A DNA stretch of 8,588 bases, taken from Bacillota bacterium. Lineage in GTDB: Bacteria; Bacillota_C; Negativicutes; JAEYSJ01. The notes under the pieces were generated by a model. That model was not told the origin of the DNA and did not search any database. It worked only from the letters and a program-made list of their open reading frames with translations. Below, piece after piece: positions 1 through 6,559 of this stretch. The DNA lies in NCBI GenBank assembly GCA_023434855.1, contig JAEYSJ010000285.1, positions 1 to 8,588 of the forward strand. Direction: 5' to 3'. The translations under genes and the position numbers were made by a program. Position 1 is the stretch's first letter, and every line of letters starts with the position of its first letter.

Positions 1-27
1 AATCAAACCGTATTCCCCCTCTCCACC
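1..27 (-). promoter_or_regulatory. Strong ribosome binding site, possible start of a further downstream gene at the window edge
   Basis: Read on the minus strand, GGTGGAGAGGGGG (27 to 15) lies about 20 bases after the cheA stop codon. It is followed by an 8-base spacer and TTG ATT (6 to 1). The receptor gene in this window has the same design: GGGGG, a 7-base spacer, then TTG. This suggests a next co-transcribed gene beginning at TTG (6-4) or slightly further left. Only two codons would lie inside the window, so the product cannot be identified. A chemotaxis partner would be usual here, but that is inference. Confidence 0.45.
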
Positions 28-47
28 AAATAGGTTTATGTCTGCTT

Positions 48-2639
48 TTACTCGATGCAGCGGTTATTTTTTTGCAAGATTTCAGCGACACTCTCAAGCA
101 GCCGCATTCTGTCAAGCTTGAATTCATAAAGATCAAACCCGGCCCGCAGTCCTTTTTCCTTATGCCCGTCACCTGTCAGTGATGTGAGAGCAATGACCGG
201 AAGGTGTTTTAAGGTTTCGCTGGAACGAATGGCCCGTACCAATTCAATACCGTTCATAACAGGCATTTCAATGTCACTTATTACTACATCTACTTTCTTT
301 TCTGACAATAGCTGATAAGCTTCGCGTCCATTTTCCGCAGTAATAACTTCGTAGCCTTCGCTTTCCAAATAGCTTTTAGTATTTCTCGCAAAAAAGACCA
401 TATCTTCGACGAGAAGTATTACTGCTTTTTTTGCGCCAGACATTTCACCGGCATATTTTGTGGCAGTTTTTTTCAGCTCGGCACTATTCCGGCCATAGTA
501 TTCAGGCGCCGCCTTTTGCAGCAATTCATGCAGATTTACCAGCGTAACTACCGTATTATCAATCATAGTCGATCCAGTGATCCCCTGTCCACAAACCCCA
601 TTCGCATCAAGGCGTATGGTGGTCAATACAGTGTCATGGATTTCTTCAGCGATAATTCCAACAGGATACTTCAGCATTTTCGGCAGAATAATATAGATCC
701 TGGAAAGACTATTTTTTCTCTGCGAAATAGGCAGGTAATGTTCGGGCCGTATTACCCAGACCGTTTCTCCCTGAAAAGAAAAATAGTATTTTCCACCGAT
801 CTTTTGGATGCATGAAGGCGGGATTTCCTGAACTCGCGCTACCATAGTCAGATCAAGCCCCAGCATTTCACTGCCTGAGCATTTAAACAATAATACATAT
901 TGTTCATCCCCACCGGATTGGCTTTTTTCTTCATCCGTACTATCAGCCTGTCTCGTAGCTTCCACCAGGTATAAATTTACAGCCGCCCGGATACTTTCCG
1001 GATCAATAATCATGGCGATACGACCGTCCCCCAGGACGGTCAACCCTGAATAACGGCCGGAAGTACCAAGTACAGCAGGCACAGGTTTCACGAGAATTTC
1101 TTCCGTATCAAATACTGTATCCACTACCAGTCCGTAGCGGTAGTTGCCTGTTTTAATCACAAGTATACGAAACGTTTGCTTTTCATTGGAAAAATAGGTA
1201 TAGACATTACAATCTTTCCCAGCTGATTCGGGGGAAATCTTGAGTACATCAGACAGACGGATTAGCGGCAGCAGTTGATTGCGAAGCCGTAGAACAGGGT
1301 AAGAATGAACAAACTCTATCTTTTTATCATTCTTATCTTCCGGCTGGATGAGCACCAGCTCTTTTACATTGGCCTGAGGTATGGCGAAAGTATCACCACT
1401 CGCCTCGACAATAACTGAAGAAATTATCGCTAAGGTCAAAGGCAGTATCAAGCGAAATGTAGTCCCTGTCCCTAACTCAGTCTTAATCTCAATCTTACCG
1501 CCAAGTTTCTCTATATTTGTTTTCACTACATCCATACCAACACCCCGGCCGGAAATGTCGGTAACATACTGTGCAGTGGAAAATCCCGGGCGAAAAATAA
1601 AATTTAGTATTTCTGTCTCACGAATCGCTGTAATTTCCTTTTCAGCTAACCAGCCTTTTGCTAAGGCCTGCTCCTTAATCTTCTCGATGTCAATCCCGGC
1701 ACCGTCGTCACTGATATCAATAATCACCCGGCCGCTCTCGTGATAAGCATGGAGAAAGATAGTGGCCGTCGCCGGTTTATTTTTCAATACTCTGGTTTTT
1801 GGCGGTTCAATACCATGGTCAAGTGCATTTCGTACCAGATGAGTTATTGGATCAAGCAGAGCTTCGATAATTGAGCGGTCAAGTTCAACATTCATTCCCT
1901 GCATGACCAGCTCAGCCTCTTTATCCATTTTCCGGGACAATTCCCGGATAATCCGCGGAAATTTGTTAAAAACATTAGCTACAGGCTGCATCCTGGTTCG
2001 CATTACTTTTTCCTGCAAGTTCGTGGTTAAGTTGTCGATTCCTTGGGCCACGATATCCAGCTGAGGTACATCTTTACCGGCATTCTCAGCAATCCGCAAC
2101 AGTTGATTGCGGCGCAAAACCATTTCGCCGACCATATTGAGTAAATCATCCAGTAGTTCAATCCCAACGCGAACACTAGCTCCCCTGACTTCCCGGCCAG
2201 ACTGGCCATTTTTTAACGGTGGTACAGCGGGAATAACAATAGTAGCTGGAGCGATCTTCTGCGCCTGCACTTTCGGCAAAAATGATATTACATCTGTTAA
2301 GTGGGATGTAATATCGCAACTTTCGTTTTCTGCAGGATTACTGACAAGCTCTTTTAATACATCTGTTGCCAGTAACAATGCATCAATCATATCAGGTGTC
2401 ACATTGACCCTTTGATCCCGCAGCGCTCCAAAAAGATTTTCTATCCCATGAGATAGTTCCACTATTTTATTTAACTCGAAAAAGCCGGCCGTACCCTTTA
2501 TATTATGAACAGCGCGAAAAATCCGGTTAATCATCGCAATATCGCAGTCGCCATCTTCCAGACACAGCAGGCCTGCTTCCATTTCGCTGATATGAACCTT
2601 TGATTCCTGAACAAATTCATTTAACAGATCGCTGATCAT
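48..2639 (-). CDS. cheA: Hybrid chemotaxis histidine kinase CheA with two CheW-like modules and a C-terminal receiver domain
   Basis: This is a cytoplasmic CheA-type autokinase of 863 residues that couples to chemoreceptors. Counting from the ATG at 2639, it has an HPt (P1) domain at about 1-120 with phospho-acceptor His45 in HNIKGTAGF. A short Pro-containing linker follows instead of a P2 domain. A P3 dimerisation domain (about 154-221) and an ATPase domain come next. The ATPase has an N box (HLVRNALDHG, Asn271), DDGAGID (311-317), FRPGFST (349-355), GRGVGMDV (364-371) and GTGTTF (390-395). Then come a P5/CheW domain (about 403-552), a second CheW-like module (about 579-711) and a receiver (about 738-861) with Glu745/Asp746, phospho-Asp789, Thr819 and Lys841. 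Lys841 is followed by Leu, not the usual Pro. ATG 2639 is preferred because GGTGA sits 5 bases before it; an in-frame GTG at 2651 has no such site. It lies 48 bases after the receptor gene with no terminator between, so the two are probably co-transcribed. The family assignment is very secure; the signalling output is unknown. Confidence 0.95.
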   Translation of the reverse strand: MISDLLNEFVQESKVHISEMEAGLLCLEDGDCDIAMINRIFRAVHNIKGTAGFFELNKIVELSHGIENLFGALRDQRVNVTPDMIDALLLATDVLKELVSNPAENESCDITSHLTDVISFLPKVQAQKIAPATIVIPAVPPLKNGQSGREVRGASVRVGIELLDDLLNMVGEMVLRRNQLLRIAENAGKDVPQLDIVAQGIDNLTTNLQEKVMRTRMQPVANVFNKFPRIIRELSRKMDKEAELVMQGMNVELDRSIIEALLDPITHLVRNALDHGIEPPKTRVLKNKPATATIFLHAYHESGRVIIDISDDGAGIDIEKIKEQALAKGWLAEKEITAIRETEILNFIFRPGFSTAQYVTDISGRGVGMDVVKTNIEKLGGKIEIKTELGTGTTFRLILPLTLAIISSVIVEASGDTFAIPQANVKELVLIQPEDKNDKKIEFVHSYPVLRLRNQLLPLIRLSDVLKISPESAGKDCNVYTYFSNEKQTFRILVIKTGNYRYGLVVDTVFDTEEILVKPVPAVLGTSGRYSGLTVLGDGRIAMIIDPESIRAAVNLYLVEATRQADSTDEEKSQSGGDEQYVLLFKCSGSEMLGLDLTMVARVQEIPPSCIQKIGGKYYFSFQGETVWVIRPEHYLPISQRKNSLSRIYIILPKMLKYPVGIIAEEIHDTVLTTIRLDANGVCGQGITGSTMIDNTVVTLVNLHELLQKAAPEYYGRNSAELKKTATKYAGEMSGAKKAVILLVEDMVFFARNTKSYLESEGYEVITAENGREAYQLLSEKKVDVVISDIEMPVMNGIELVRAIRSSETLKHLPVIALTSLTGDGHKEKGLRAGFDLYEFKLDRMRLLESVAEILQKNNRCIE

Positions 2640-2644
2640 AATAG

Positions 2645-2653
2645 TCACCACTC
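2645..2653 (-). promoter_or_regulatory. Ribosome binding site that decides the cheA start
   Basis: On the minus strand GAGTGGTGA precedes CTATT and ATG (2639). Its GGTGA part matches the anti-Shine-Dalgarno complement at a 5-base spacing. The two in-frame GTG codons at 2651 and 2648 lie inside this site and have no purine-rich sequence of their own at a suitable distance. The ATG at 2639 is therefore the better start. Confidence 0.6.
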
Positions 2654-2687
2654 AAAACATCAATTTATATCAGTAAGCTGATGCAGA

Positions 2688-5090
2688 CTACACCTTAAAT
2701 TTTTCAACTAAAACCTCGAGCCGCTTTGACATTTCTCCTAAATAATGGGCGGATTCGCTGGTCTGAACAGCTTTTTCCGCCGTATCAGCGGTAGCCGCAT
2801 CCGCCTCCTGAATATTTTCAATGATCTCTTGGGCTCCCTGTGCAATTTCTTTAGTGGTAAAGGCGATGTTGCTCATGACAACCGCCATTTTTTCCGTACT
2901 GCCGGCAACATCAACTGACTTGATGGAAATTTCAACACTGGCCTCAAACATATCCTTCACACGGTTTGATGCTTCCGTCGCACTCTGGGATACTTGCCCG
3001 GCATTTCCGGCGATGTCGATTATTTCCTTGCTGATTGTAGCTACCTGCTTCACTCCGACGGATAAGGCATTGGAAATATCATCAACACTTTGCGACTGTT
3101 CGGTAACGGCAGATGCAATTGTACGGGTTATATCAGTTGTCTCGGAAATAACACCGGCAATTTTGCCTACTGCAGTTACGGCTGCGGACATATCATTTTG
3201 CATTTCCTCGATCTGCTGGGCAATCAACCCGGTTGCCGCAGCTGTTCTCTTGGCCAGTTCTTTTACCTCTGCGGCTACAACCGCAAAACCCTTGCCTGCT
3301 TCACCGGCACCTGCCGCTTCAATTGTTGCGTTAAGCGCCAGCATATTTGTCTGCTCGGCAATACTCCGGATAATATCGATAATTTTATTAATTTGCTTTG
3401 TCGTAGCATTGAGTTTCTGGATAATGGCAGATGTTTCCCGGGACCGTACCTCAGCTTCAACAGTGATCGTCAGCGAATGCTCACAGTTTTGGCTTACATC
3501 ATTAAGTGATTTATTAATATTTTCCACAGCTTGGGACACATTGTCCATAGAGTTGGATACATCGCCGGCCGAAACAGCTAAACGGTTAATGCTCTGCGAT
3601 ATTTCTTCAATTACCGCACTAACCTGCTTTACTTCTTCGGCGATAAGTTCCGCAGACTGAGCCGCACTCTTTGAAGCTTCCGACATTTGATACGCCAAAT
3701 CAGCAACGGAGTCAACACTGCGGCTGACCTCCTCGGTTGAACTCGCAGTTTCTTCGATGTTCGCCGATATCTGTTCACCTGTTGCACTCATGGTGCATAT
3801 CTGAGCACTCATCTCTTCGCTATTCGCGGCTACATTTGTTGCAATATCAATCAAATCTGCGGAAGAGTTCTTCAAATCAATCGTCGCATCACGAATATCC
3901 CCTATCATCCCGCTTAAAACATCAAGTGTTTTATTCACAGTCCTTGTTAACACTCCAATTTCGTCTTCTGAATAGACTGTGCCCCGGGCTCTGATATCGC
4001 CTTCTTCGACTTTAGCCATTAAGTTCTTTAGCTCCAGAATCGATTGCCGCATCGCTGAACCAAAAGCCAGAAACAGCGGTAATAGTACTAATAATAGAAT
4101 AGACAGATTCCCGGAGATTATATAAAATTTATGTTTGTTGTATTTGTCAAGCCTTGCTGTCAGTAGATCGTCAAGCATTTTAACCTCAGCTTCATATAAC
4201 TGAATGCTTTCCTGATTAAAACGCTGGCCACTTTCTAACAGTATTGCGGGAGCAACACTTTTTCCGTCAGAACCGGAAATCTTCATTACCAGTTCAAGAT
4301 AATTGGTTAATTCTTTGTTCATTGCCGCCACTTGATTGTCAAGTCTATCCTTAACTAACGGGTTTTCTTTATAAGCTACCTGCAAACCCCGTATTGTGTT
4401 CTCTATATTGGATTTTATCAGCCCGTTCAACTCCAAAATATTGGCTCTCTCTTCAACGGTTACTTCCCGTCCGGCAGCATGAACGCCAAGTAATCCGGCT
4501 TGCACAGCTTTGTTAATAATAAACGGCATTTTAGTGATGACAGTATCCATGGTGTAATAACTGTCAAGGGCGGGATCCAGAATTAAGTTGGAATTATCAC
4601 CAATCTGACTTATGAAATCCATTACATCTCCTGCTAATTCGGCATACAGGGAAGCGGCTTTTTCAGGCGGGACAGTAAGACTTTGTATTTTAATTCTCTG
4701 CCACTTCTCTTTTATCGTTTCCCATTTTTCATGGGTTTTTAATGCTTGTCCAAATTTTTGATCCACTATATCGATCTCATTTATATATTTGTCAATTTCT
4801 TGCTGTTTGCTAATTATTTTTTCTTTCAGAACGCTATCGCTGTTATTTGACTGATAAACATTCATCTGCTGTTCCTGCAGGGAAATAAAAAAGGGAATAA
4901 TTGTTTTAACATATTCAGCGCCGGCTTTTTCTTTTTGCGTAAATTCTATATTTGCATTCATTTCGTTAACAAGACAATACATTAAAACAAATACTTGAAC
5001 AGCAAATATGAGGCCGATTAATAAAAACTTGTATGCATATTTCATCCTATTCATGAACTTTACAACCGGAGACAAAATTTTATTAACCAA
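2688..5090 (-). CDS. Methyl-accepting chemotaxis protein with large helical extracytoplasmic sensor domain
   Basis: This is a transmembrane chemoreceptor of 800 residues that would control the adjacent CheA. TM1 is at about 21-42, an extracytoplasmic sensor of about 280 residues follows (43-321), TM2 is at about 322-344, HAMP at about 345-397 (GDIRARG, then DEIGVL), and a long cytoplasmic coiled-coil signalling domain runs to the end. The signalling tip is canonical: [20 protein letters not shown] (578-597), then [18 protein letters not shown]. The sensor is predicted all-helical and contains [15 protein letters not shown] (168-182), a type of motif I associate with helical sensor domains of receptors and kinases. 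No PAS or Cache signature is visible, and the ligand is unknown. The C-terminus (VEKFKV) lacks the xWxxF pentapeptide that tethers CheR/CheB in some receptors. The start is TTG at 5090, with GGGGG at 5102-5098 and a 7-base spacer. It is the first gene of the chemosensory unit, behind a long leader with an internal terminator. Confidence 0.95.
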   Translation of the reverse strand: MVNKILSPVVKFMNRMKYAYKFLLIGLIFAVQVFVLMYCLVNEMNANIEFTQKEKAGAEYVKTIIPFFISLQEQQMNVYQSNNSDSVLKEKIISKQQEIDKYINEIDIVDQKFGQALKTHEKWETIKEKWQRIKIQSLTVPPEKAASLYAELAGDVMDFISQIGDNSNLILDPALDSYYTMDTVITKMPFIINKAVQAGLLGVHAAGREVTVEERANILELNGLIKSNIENTIRGLQVAYKENPLVKDRLDNQVAAMNKELTNYLELVMKISGSDGKSVAPAILLESGQRFNQESIQLYEAEVKMLDDLLTARLDKYNKHKFYIISGNLSILLLVLLPLFLAFGSAMRQSILELKNLMAKVEEGDIRARGTVYSEDEIGVLTRTVNKTLDVLSGMIGDIRDATIDLKNSSADLIDIATNVAANSEEMSAQICTMSATGEQISANIEETASSTEEVSRSVDSVADLAYQMSEASKSAAQSAELIAEEVKQVSAVIEEISQSINRLAVSAGDVSNSMDNVSQAVENINKSLNDVSQNCEHSLTITVEAEVRSRETSAIIQKLNATTKQINKIIDIIRSIAEQTNMLALNATIEAAGAGEAGKGFAVVAAEVKELAKRTAAATGLIAQQIEEMQNDMSAAVTAVGKIAGVISETTDITRTIASAVTEQSQSVDDISNALSVGVKQVATISKEIIDIAGNAGQVSQSATEASNRVKDMFEASVEISIKSVDVAGSTEKMAVVMSNIAFTTKEIAQGAQEIIENIQEADAATADTAEKAVQTSESAHYLGEMSKRLEVLVEKFKV

Positions 5091-5097
5091 TGGAATT

Positions 5098-5102
5098 CCC
5101 CC
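5098..5102 (-). promoter_or_regulatory. Ribosome binding site for the TTG-started receptor gene
   Basis: GGGGG on the minus strand stands 7 bases upstream of TTG (5090-5088). The next in-frame ATG codons (Met13 and Met16) have no comparable purine run, and starting there would shorten the basic N-terminal segment before TM1. The TTG start is therefore favoured. Confidence 0.6.
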
Positions 5103-5186
5103 GTATTTGAATTATTCAGAATATAAGTTGATGTTGTTTAGAATAAAAGAAATATAACTAACAACTATTCAAAAAGCTTGAAAGAT

Positions 5187-5220
5187 AAAAAAAATGCCCC
5201 TTTTGTTATGCTGAAAGGGG
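5187..5220 (-). terminator. Intrinsic terminator inside the receptor leader
   Basis: On the minus strand CCCCTTT (5220-5214) pairs perfectly with AAAGGGG (5203-5197) around a 10-base loop. CA and then eight T residues (5194-5187) follow. The opposite strand has no T-run after the stem, so it acts on minus-strand transcripts only. It lies between the strong promoter at 5299-5327 and the receptor start, about 100 bases before the coding region. It therefore either ends a short independent RNA or works as a conditional attenuator. Confidence 0.8.
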
Positions 5221-5298
5221 AATACGTGTTATTAGCCTTTTATAAATATATTAGAAATTGATTTTTTATGGAAAACCGAACGAGCTTTAGCTCATTTT

Positions 5299-5327
5299 AT
5301 AATACCAATTAATTCGACAACTGTCAA
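5299..5327 (-). promoter_or_regulatory. Near-consensus sigma70/sigmaA promoter for the leader and receptor unit
   Basis: On the minus strand TTGACA (5327-5322) and TATTAT (5304-5299) are separated by exactly 17 bases. TGG stands immediately before the -10 box, giving the extended -10 TGn motif. The predicted start is near 5292. The inverted repeat GACA-GT-TGTC (5325-5316) overlaps the -35 box and could be an operator. Eleven of 12 hexamer bases match consensus, making this the clearest promoter in the window. Confidence 0.85.
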
Positions 5328-5383
5328 CAAAATATGTAATTTTTTAGCAAATATTAGTCATGTTTTGCTGTCGAAAATCTCAT

Positions 5384-5445
5384 AAAAAAACGCCTGGCGG
5401 TTTTGGAATTTGCTTAACAGGAAACAATACAAATTCCTTGGCGTT
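5384..5445 (-). terminator. Bipartite intrinsic terminator of the barrel/hydrolase unit
   Basis: On the minus strand, outer arms AACGCC (5445-5440) and GGCGTT (5394-5389) enclose an 8-bp perfect inner stem, GGAATTTG... on one strand against CAAATTCC on the other (5437-5430 with 5412-5405). The inner loop is 17 bases. The structure ends in a run of seven T residues (5390-5384). It begins about 60 bases after the hydrolase stop codon. The internal loop is asymmetric (2 bases on one side, 10 on the other), which is more elaborate than a simple terminator hairpin. Confidence 0.75.
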
Positions 5446-5464
5446 CTTGGCACCTCTGGCGGTT
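5394..5464. repeat. Nine-base direct repeat CTGGCGGTT around the terminator
   Basis: CTGGCGGTT occurs at 5394-5402 and again at 5456-5464, flanking the terminator inner stem, with related TTGGCG (5439) and TTGGCA (5448) between. The copies lie just after the hydrolase gene. They may give alternative pairings for the terminator arm or be debris of a duplication; no mobile-element signature accompanies them. Confidence 0.35.
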
Positions 5465-5504
5465 ACATCGTTTGTTTCCGCTCGGATAACTTAACCATTC
5501 CCAT

Positions 5505-6530
5505 TTATTGTTTGTCTTCGAAATACTCGAACGCGTCGATGACATCCATAAAGACTCCATCAAAATCTTTGGCTAAAATCATATCAAGATATGCATCCGT
5601 AGAACCGAATAAGAGTCGTTTCCAATCCTCAGTCCAATATTTGACTTTCCTGTTTCCTGTCCAGTCAGGATTTTTTTCCATAATCCAATCCGGCGGAAAT
5701 TGTGACCATGCTCCTTGCCAATATGGACGATATTCTTCCGCCTCACCAACGCTCATATACGCGAATACTAAGCGGTATGCGCCGTTTTTCTTAATCTTGA
5801 GGGAAGCAACTTCGGCGGATGATAATGGTTCACTATTGAAGTACAGATCAATAATAAGCAAGTCGTAGTTAGTATTTCGCAATTTCTGGAGATAGCTTCG
5901 CTTATCGGCGAAGTTTTGCGGATTTAATATGACAAGAAAGTTTTTTGCTTGTTGTAAATTATGAATATCACTATCATTCTCGCGGTGTATCTTACCGGGA
6001 TAGGGGGGTATGGTATCAAGCTGCCGGCTGTCGGCGGCAAAAGCAATGAAGCCGCTTTTATCATTAAGCTGATAAGACTTTTCGCTATTTTGCCTGTCTT
6101 TACAATAGTCGATATTAAATATAGGAAGTTTGTGAATCAGCGGAACCGCTAAAGCCCTTTCAAGCTTGGCCCTGACAGCAGAAGGGGTTCTGATATCATC
6201 TTTCATTTCCCAGCCATAATGAAAGCTTTCCATAGCTATGCCGTCAATACTGTTTAACAGTCTCATGAGAGAATTTCCACTCACTTCTTCCGGTTGAAAG
6301 AGCTCAAGCCCGTTGTTCCCAATAACCTGAAATGACCGGTTCCTCGCCTTGGCGTAAAGACTGATTTGCTCAATTAATAAAATCATTTCTTCTTTATAAT
6401 TAATAGCAGGCATAGCTACTGCCTGGTTTTGTACAATGGATCTCTCCCGGCAAATTGGGTTTGACATTACACAATAGATTATAAAAATACTAAAAACAAA
6501 TCCAATAACCCGTAATACTGCCTTTTTCAT
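5505..6530 (-). CDS. Secreted or membrane-anchored GH114/TM1410-like TIM-barrel protein with permuted halves
   Basis: This 341-residue protein belongs to the superfamily of endo-alpha-1,4-polygalactosaminidase-like (GH114) and TM1410/MJ1477-type proteins. Residues about 7-22 form a hydrophobic N-terminal signal or anchor; IIYC does not fit a lipobox well. The segment at about 44-177 (ISLYAKARNRSFQVI, NNGLEL, IDGIAMESFHYG, FNIDYC, GFIAFAADSRQLD) resembles what is usually the second half of the fold. The segment at about 196-338 (NFLVILNP, YDLLIIDLYF, AYMSVGEAEEYRPYW, NPDW-GN-KVKYW, FDGVFMDVIDAFEYF) resembles what is usually the first half. Candidate active-site acids, by position in the motifs, are Glu101, Asp228 and Asp329. 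The substrate is not visible; amino-sugar polysaccharide is the family expectation. The gene starts 29 bases after the barrel gene and ends before a terminator, so the two form one unit. The start codon ATG 6530 has only a weak AGG upstream; translational coupling is possible. Superfamily assignment is fairly secure, enzymatic activity is not. Confidence 0.85.
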   Translation of the reverse strand: MKKAVLRVIGFVFSIFIIYCVMSNPICRERSIVQNQAVAMPAINYKEEMILLIEQISLYAKARNRSFQVIGNNGLELFQPEEVSGNSLMRLLNSIDGIAMESFHYGWEMKDDIRTPSAVRAKLERALAVPLIHKLPIFNIDYCKDRQNSEKSYQLNDKSGFIAFAADSRQLDTIPPYPGKIHRENDSDIHNLQQAKNFLVILNPQNFADKRSYLQKLRNTNYDLLIIDLYFNSEPLSSAEVASLKIKKNGAYRLVFAYMSVGEAEEYRPYWQGAWSQFPPDWIMEKNPDWTGNRKVKYWTEDWKRLLFGSTDAYLDMILAKDFDGVFMDVIDAFEYFEDKQ

Positions 6531-6559
6531 TTATTTCACAACCTAACAACAAGTATATT

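Larger units (their letters stand above)
5091..5292 (-). promoter_or_regulatory. Long untranslated leader of the receptor gene, possible attenuator or small-RNA region
   Basis: The predicted transcript starts near 5292 and runs about 200 nt before the receptor start codon. In order it shows a perfect hairpin GAGC-TAAA-GCTC right at the 5' end (5293-5282), an AU-rich stretch, an intrinsic terminator (5220-5187), a small inverted repeat TTCAA-N5-TTGAA (5182-5168), and the ribosome binding site. I see no open reading frame with a good ribosome binding site in it. I compared it by eye with c-di-GMP-I, preQ1, SAM, fluoride, guanidine and purine riboswitch signatures and found no convincing match. 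An A-rich stretch (minus strand of 5261-5269) could pair with the terminator U-tract as an antiterminator, but only with A-U pairs. Confidence 0.5.

Noticed and set aside
2669..2682. Hairpin ATCAG-TAAG-CTGAT between the receptor and cheA genes
   Set aside because: A 5-bp AT-containing stem with no T-run after it. It is too weak to be a terminator and does not argue against co-transcription.
2821..3660. Plus-strand open frame of 279 codons opposite the receptor signalling domain
   Set aside because: It is antisense to a highly conserved receptor domain, and its composition mirrors that gene. No independent start signal or family motif is seen.
5091..5160. Possible flagellar sigma28 promoter (TAAA and a CTGAATA-like box) before the receptor
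   Set aside because: The spacing is 16 instead of 15 and only about half of the -10 positions match GCCGATAA, which is expected by chance in an AT-rich spacer.
5187..5292. c-di-GMP-I or other known riboswitch in the receptor leader
   Set aside because: No GGGCAAACC-like or GACGCAAAGCC-like core, and no signature of other classes I could recall, was found. Only an unassigned leader with a terminator is claimed.
5389..5445. Integron attC-like recombination site
   Set aside because: The arms do not give RYYYAAC and GTTRRRY ends, and a T-run follows the stem, which fits a terminator.
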